Source: Stenotrophomonas nitritireducens
GTDB taxonomy: Bacteria > Pseudomonadota > Gammaproteobacteria > Xanthomonadales > Xanthomonadaceae
Length of the DNA: 64,000 nt
Assembly: GCF_001700965.1 (NCBI RefSeq)
Contig: NZ_CP016756.1
Location: 3,462,501 to 3,526,500 of the forward strand
Direction of reading: 5' to 3'
Every line of letters starts with the position of its first letter. Position 1 is the first letter of the stretch. Both the position numbers and the translations under genes were made by a program. Shown in pieces: positions 62,368 through 64,000 of the stretch. The notes under the pieces were generated by a model that made no database searches, was not told the origin of the DNA, and was given only the letters and a program-made list of their open reading frames with translations.

Positions 62368-63327
62368 ATGAGCGAAGCACTGGCCCCTTGGCAGCAGCGC
62401 GCCTATGACCAGACGGTGGCCGCGCTCGACGCGGGCCGGCTCGGCCATGGTCTGCTGCTGTGCGGCCCGGCCGGCATGGGCAAGCGCGCGGTGGCGATGC
62501 GGCTGGCCGCGCACGTACTCAACCACGGCGCAGATGCGGCAGCACGCCAGCGCAACGCCCAGTTGATTGCGGCCGGTACCCATCCGGACCTGCAGTTCAC
62601 CAGCTTCATCCCCAATAAAACCGGCGACAAGCTGCGCACCGAGATCGTCATCGACCAGGTGCGTGAGATCTCGCAGAAGCTGGCGCTCACCCCGCAGTAC
62701 GGCGTGGCCCAGGTGGTGATTGTTGACCCGGCCGACGCCATCAACCGCTCCGCCTGCAATGCCTTGCTGAAGACGCTGGAAGAACCGTCGCCCGGCCGCT
62801 ACCTGTGGCTGCTGAGCGCCGACCCGGCGCGGCTGCCGCAGACCATCCGCAGCCGCTGCCAGCGCCTGGAGTTCCGTATGCCGCCGCGCGAGGAAGCCAT
62901 GGCCTGGCTGCAGGCACGCGGCTATACCGAGGGCGTGGCGCGTGAAGCGCTGGACGCCGCCCGCGGCCACCCGGCAATGGCCGACCAATGGCTGCAAGGC
63001 GAGGGCATGGCCCTGCGCCGGCAGGTGGCCAGCGAGTTGGACCAGCTGCTGGCCGGCAAAGTGGGTAGCGTCGAACTGGCCCAGCGCTGGACCGGCGACG
63101 ACAACGCCGACCTGCGCCTGCGCCATGCCGCCGACCTGGCACTGAAGAAAGCAGCCGACGGCTTGACCGATCCGGCCCGATTGAACAAGCTGGCCGCCTG
63201 GTTTGATGCCGCCAATCGCACCCGCGATCTGCTGCGCACCACCATCCGTGCCGACCTGGCCGTGGTGGAGCTGCTGCTGGCATGGGGCGCGGCCAACCAA
63301 GTGCAATCCAAGGGGACAATTCGATGA
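62368..63327 (+). CDS. holB: DNA polymerase III subunit delta'
   Basis: 319 residues. Degenerate clamp-loader ATPase: LLLCGPAGMGKRAVAMRLA (Walker A-like), [44 protein letters not shown]. It is part of the clamp loader with DnaX. ATG 62368 was chosen since earlier starts lack a site. The thymidylate kinase gene that often lies between mltG and holB is absent (34-bp gap). Confidence 0.94.
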   Translation: MSEALAPWQQRAYDQTVAALDAGRLGHGLLLCGPAGMGKRAVAMRLAAHVLNHGADAAARQRNAQLIAAGTHPDLQFTSFIPNKTGDKLRTEIVIDQVREISQKLALTPQYGVAQVVIVDPADAINRSACNALLKTLEEPSPGRYLWLLSADPARLPQTIRSRCQRLEFRMPPREEAMAWLQARGYTEGVAREALDAARGHPAMADQWLQGEGMALRRQVASELDQLLAGKVGSVELAQRWTGDDNADLRLRHAADLALKKAADGLTDPARLNKLAAWFDAANRTRDLLRTTIRADLAVVELLLAWGAANQVQSKGTIR

Positions 63328-63677
63328 GTGCGATGAACGCCCGCCAGGGCATCCTTTCACTGGCGGTCAAGGACAAGGCGGCGCTGTATGGCGCCTACAT
63401 GCCGTTCGTGAAGAACGGTGGCGTCTTCGTACCCACGCCCAAGCGCTATTTCCTCGGTGACGAGGTGTTCCTGCTGCTGACCCTGCCAGACTCCAGCGAG
63501 CGCTTGCCGGTGGCCGGCAAGGTGGTCTGGGTCACCCCGTTGGGCGCGCAGGGCAACCGCCAGGCCGGCATCGGCGTGCAGCTTGCCGAAGGCACCGACG
63601 GCGAGGCCATCCGCAACAAGATCGAGACCCTGCTGGCCGGCACATCGACCTCGGACAAGCCGACCCAGACGATGTAA
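63324..63677 (+). CDS. pilZ: PilZ-domain protein, type IV pilus associated
   Basis: 117 residues, 4-base overlap with holB. ILSLAVKDKAALYGAYMPFVKNGGVFVPTPKRYFLGDEVFLLLTLPDSSERLPVAGKVVWVTP fits the PilZ protein of Pseudomonas and Xanthomonas type IV pili. It lacks the RxxxR/DxSxxG c-di-GMP site, as expected for that subfamily. The holB-pilZ pairing is conserved. Confidence 0.92.
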   Translation: MSAMNARQGILSLAVKDKAALYGAYMPFVKNGGVFVPTPKRYFLGDEVFLLLTLPDSSERLPVAGKVVWVTPLGAQGNRQAGIGVQLAEGTDGEAIRNKIETLLAGTSTSDKPTQTM

Positions 63678-63696
63678 ATCGATGTGAAGAAAGATG

Positions 63697-63724
63697 TTGA
63701 CGTGTTCGCTCAGCCCCCTATAAT
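63697..63724 (+). promoter_or_regulatory. Sigma-70 promoter of tRNA-Val
   Basis: TTGACG (63697-63702), 16-bp spacer, TATAAT (63719-63724), a near-consensus promoter 16 bp before the tRNA 5' end. Confidence 0.85.
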
Positions 63725-63740
63725 GAGCGGCTCGCAACAC

Positions 63741-63815
63741 GGGCGGTTAGCTCAGCGGTAGAGCATTGCCTTCACACGGCAAGGGTCACAGGTTCGATCC
63801 CTGTACCGCCCACCA
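63741..63815 (+). tRNA. tRNA-Val (anticodon CAC)
   Basis: 75 nt with encoded CCA: acceptor GGGCGGT / ACCGCCC, D-arm AGCTCAGCGGTAGAGC, anticodon stem GCCTT...GGC with loop TTCACAC giving CAC, T-arm CAGGTTCGATCCCTG. Fully paired and intact. Confidence 0.96.
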
Positions 63816-63835
63816 TCAAAATTTGAGTGTTGCAG

Positions 63836-63861
63836 AAAAACCGGCGGAAGCCGGTTTTTTC
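63836..63861 (+). terminator. Rho-independent terminator after tRNA-Val
   Basis: AAAAACCGGC-GGAA-GCCGGTTTTTT stem and T-run 20 bp after the CCA end. Confidence 0.85.
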
Positions 63862-63907
63862 GTAAGTGCAGGGTAAGTGCAAATCACCTCTTTCAAAGGA
63901 ATTGAAG

Positions 63908-64000
63908 ATGGCAAATGACACCCGCTATTTGGTTTACTCAGACGATCCGGATGCTTTTGACGTAGCAGCTCGGGCCCATGGCTTCGAAAAAGTCGGGCAC
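63908..64000 (+). CDS. Unknown gene, 3' end outside window
   Basis: ATG 63908 preceded by AAGGAATTGAAG, a good ribosome site; 31 codons (MANDTRYLVYSDDPDAFDVA...) are seen before the window ends. It is too short to classify. It starts right after the tRNA-Val terminator and a GTAAGTGCA direct repeat (63862 and 63873), so it may belong to another tRNA-linked element. Confidence 0.55.
   Translation, partial: MANDTRYLVYSDDPDAFDVAARAHGFEKVGH

Overview
The window looks like a chromosomal segment of a high-GC gammaproteobacterium of the family Xanthomonadaceae, most likely Stenotrophomonas. Three things point there: the cluster rpmF-fabH-fabD-fabG-acpP-fabF-pabB-mltG-holB-pilZ, the block tRNA-Ser/dnaX/ybaB/recR, and many short palindromes of the GTAG...GAGC(N)GCTC class that resemble the REP elements described in S. 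maltophilia. This is an inference from gene content; no database was searched.

Region 1 (1-30.3 kb) is accessory DNA ending in a tyrosine integrase (28941-30143, minus) and a tRNA-Ser 3'-end-like half site (30314-30330). It begins with a metal cargo: an RND heavy-metal efflux operon (adaptor, pump, DUF3240 protein, outer-membrane channel), arsenic genes (arsR, two unrelated arsC, arsH) and chromate transporter chrA. The arsenite permease survives only as a 70-codon stub fused to a truncated PAP2 phosphatase gene. Next come genes of integrative-element type: DUF932, RadC-like, an XRE regulator with a palindromic operator, a J-domain protein, a run of lipoproteins, a DUF3987 protein, an AlpA-type regulator, and an inovirus-Gp2-like HUH protein preceded by a long hairpin and 9-bp tandem repeats. 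Two complete IS3-family elements and one decayed copy lie here, together with a TetR/oleate hydratase pair and an unrecognised 482-residue protein.

Region 2 (30.4-38.7 kb) is core-like: DUF6165, an LPS heptosyltransferase opposite a Kdo kinase, an MBL hydrolase, the 4.5S SRP RNA, a guanidine-II riboswitch driving a SugE/Gdx exporter, a GNAT, a GH92 mannosidase, and a MazEF pair.

Region 3 (38.7-42.4 kb) is a small island between copies of the tRNA-Ser(GGA) 3' end. It holds GC-rich phage-like leftovers, a zinc-ribbon protein with a possible PIN-like nuclease fold facing an unknown partner gene, and a DUF3892 protein.

Region 4 (42.5-64 kb) is core: dnaX-ybaB-recR, a HIT protein, Slp lipoprotein, a transglutaminase/DUF58/MoxR operon, a membrane glycosyltransferase, maf with a duplicated 3' fragment, yceD-rpmF, the fatty-acid synthesis cluster, pabB, mltG, holB, pilZ and tRNA-Val(CAC). 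A new gene starts at the right edge.
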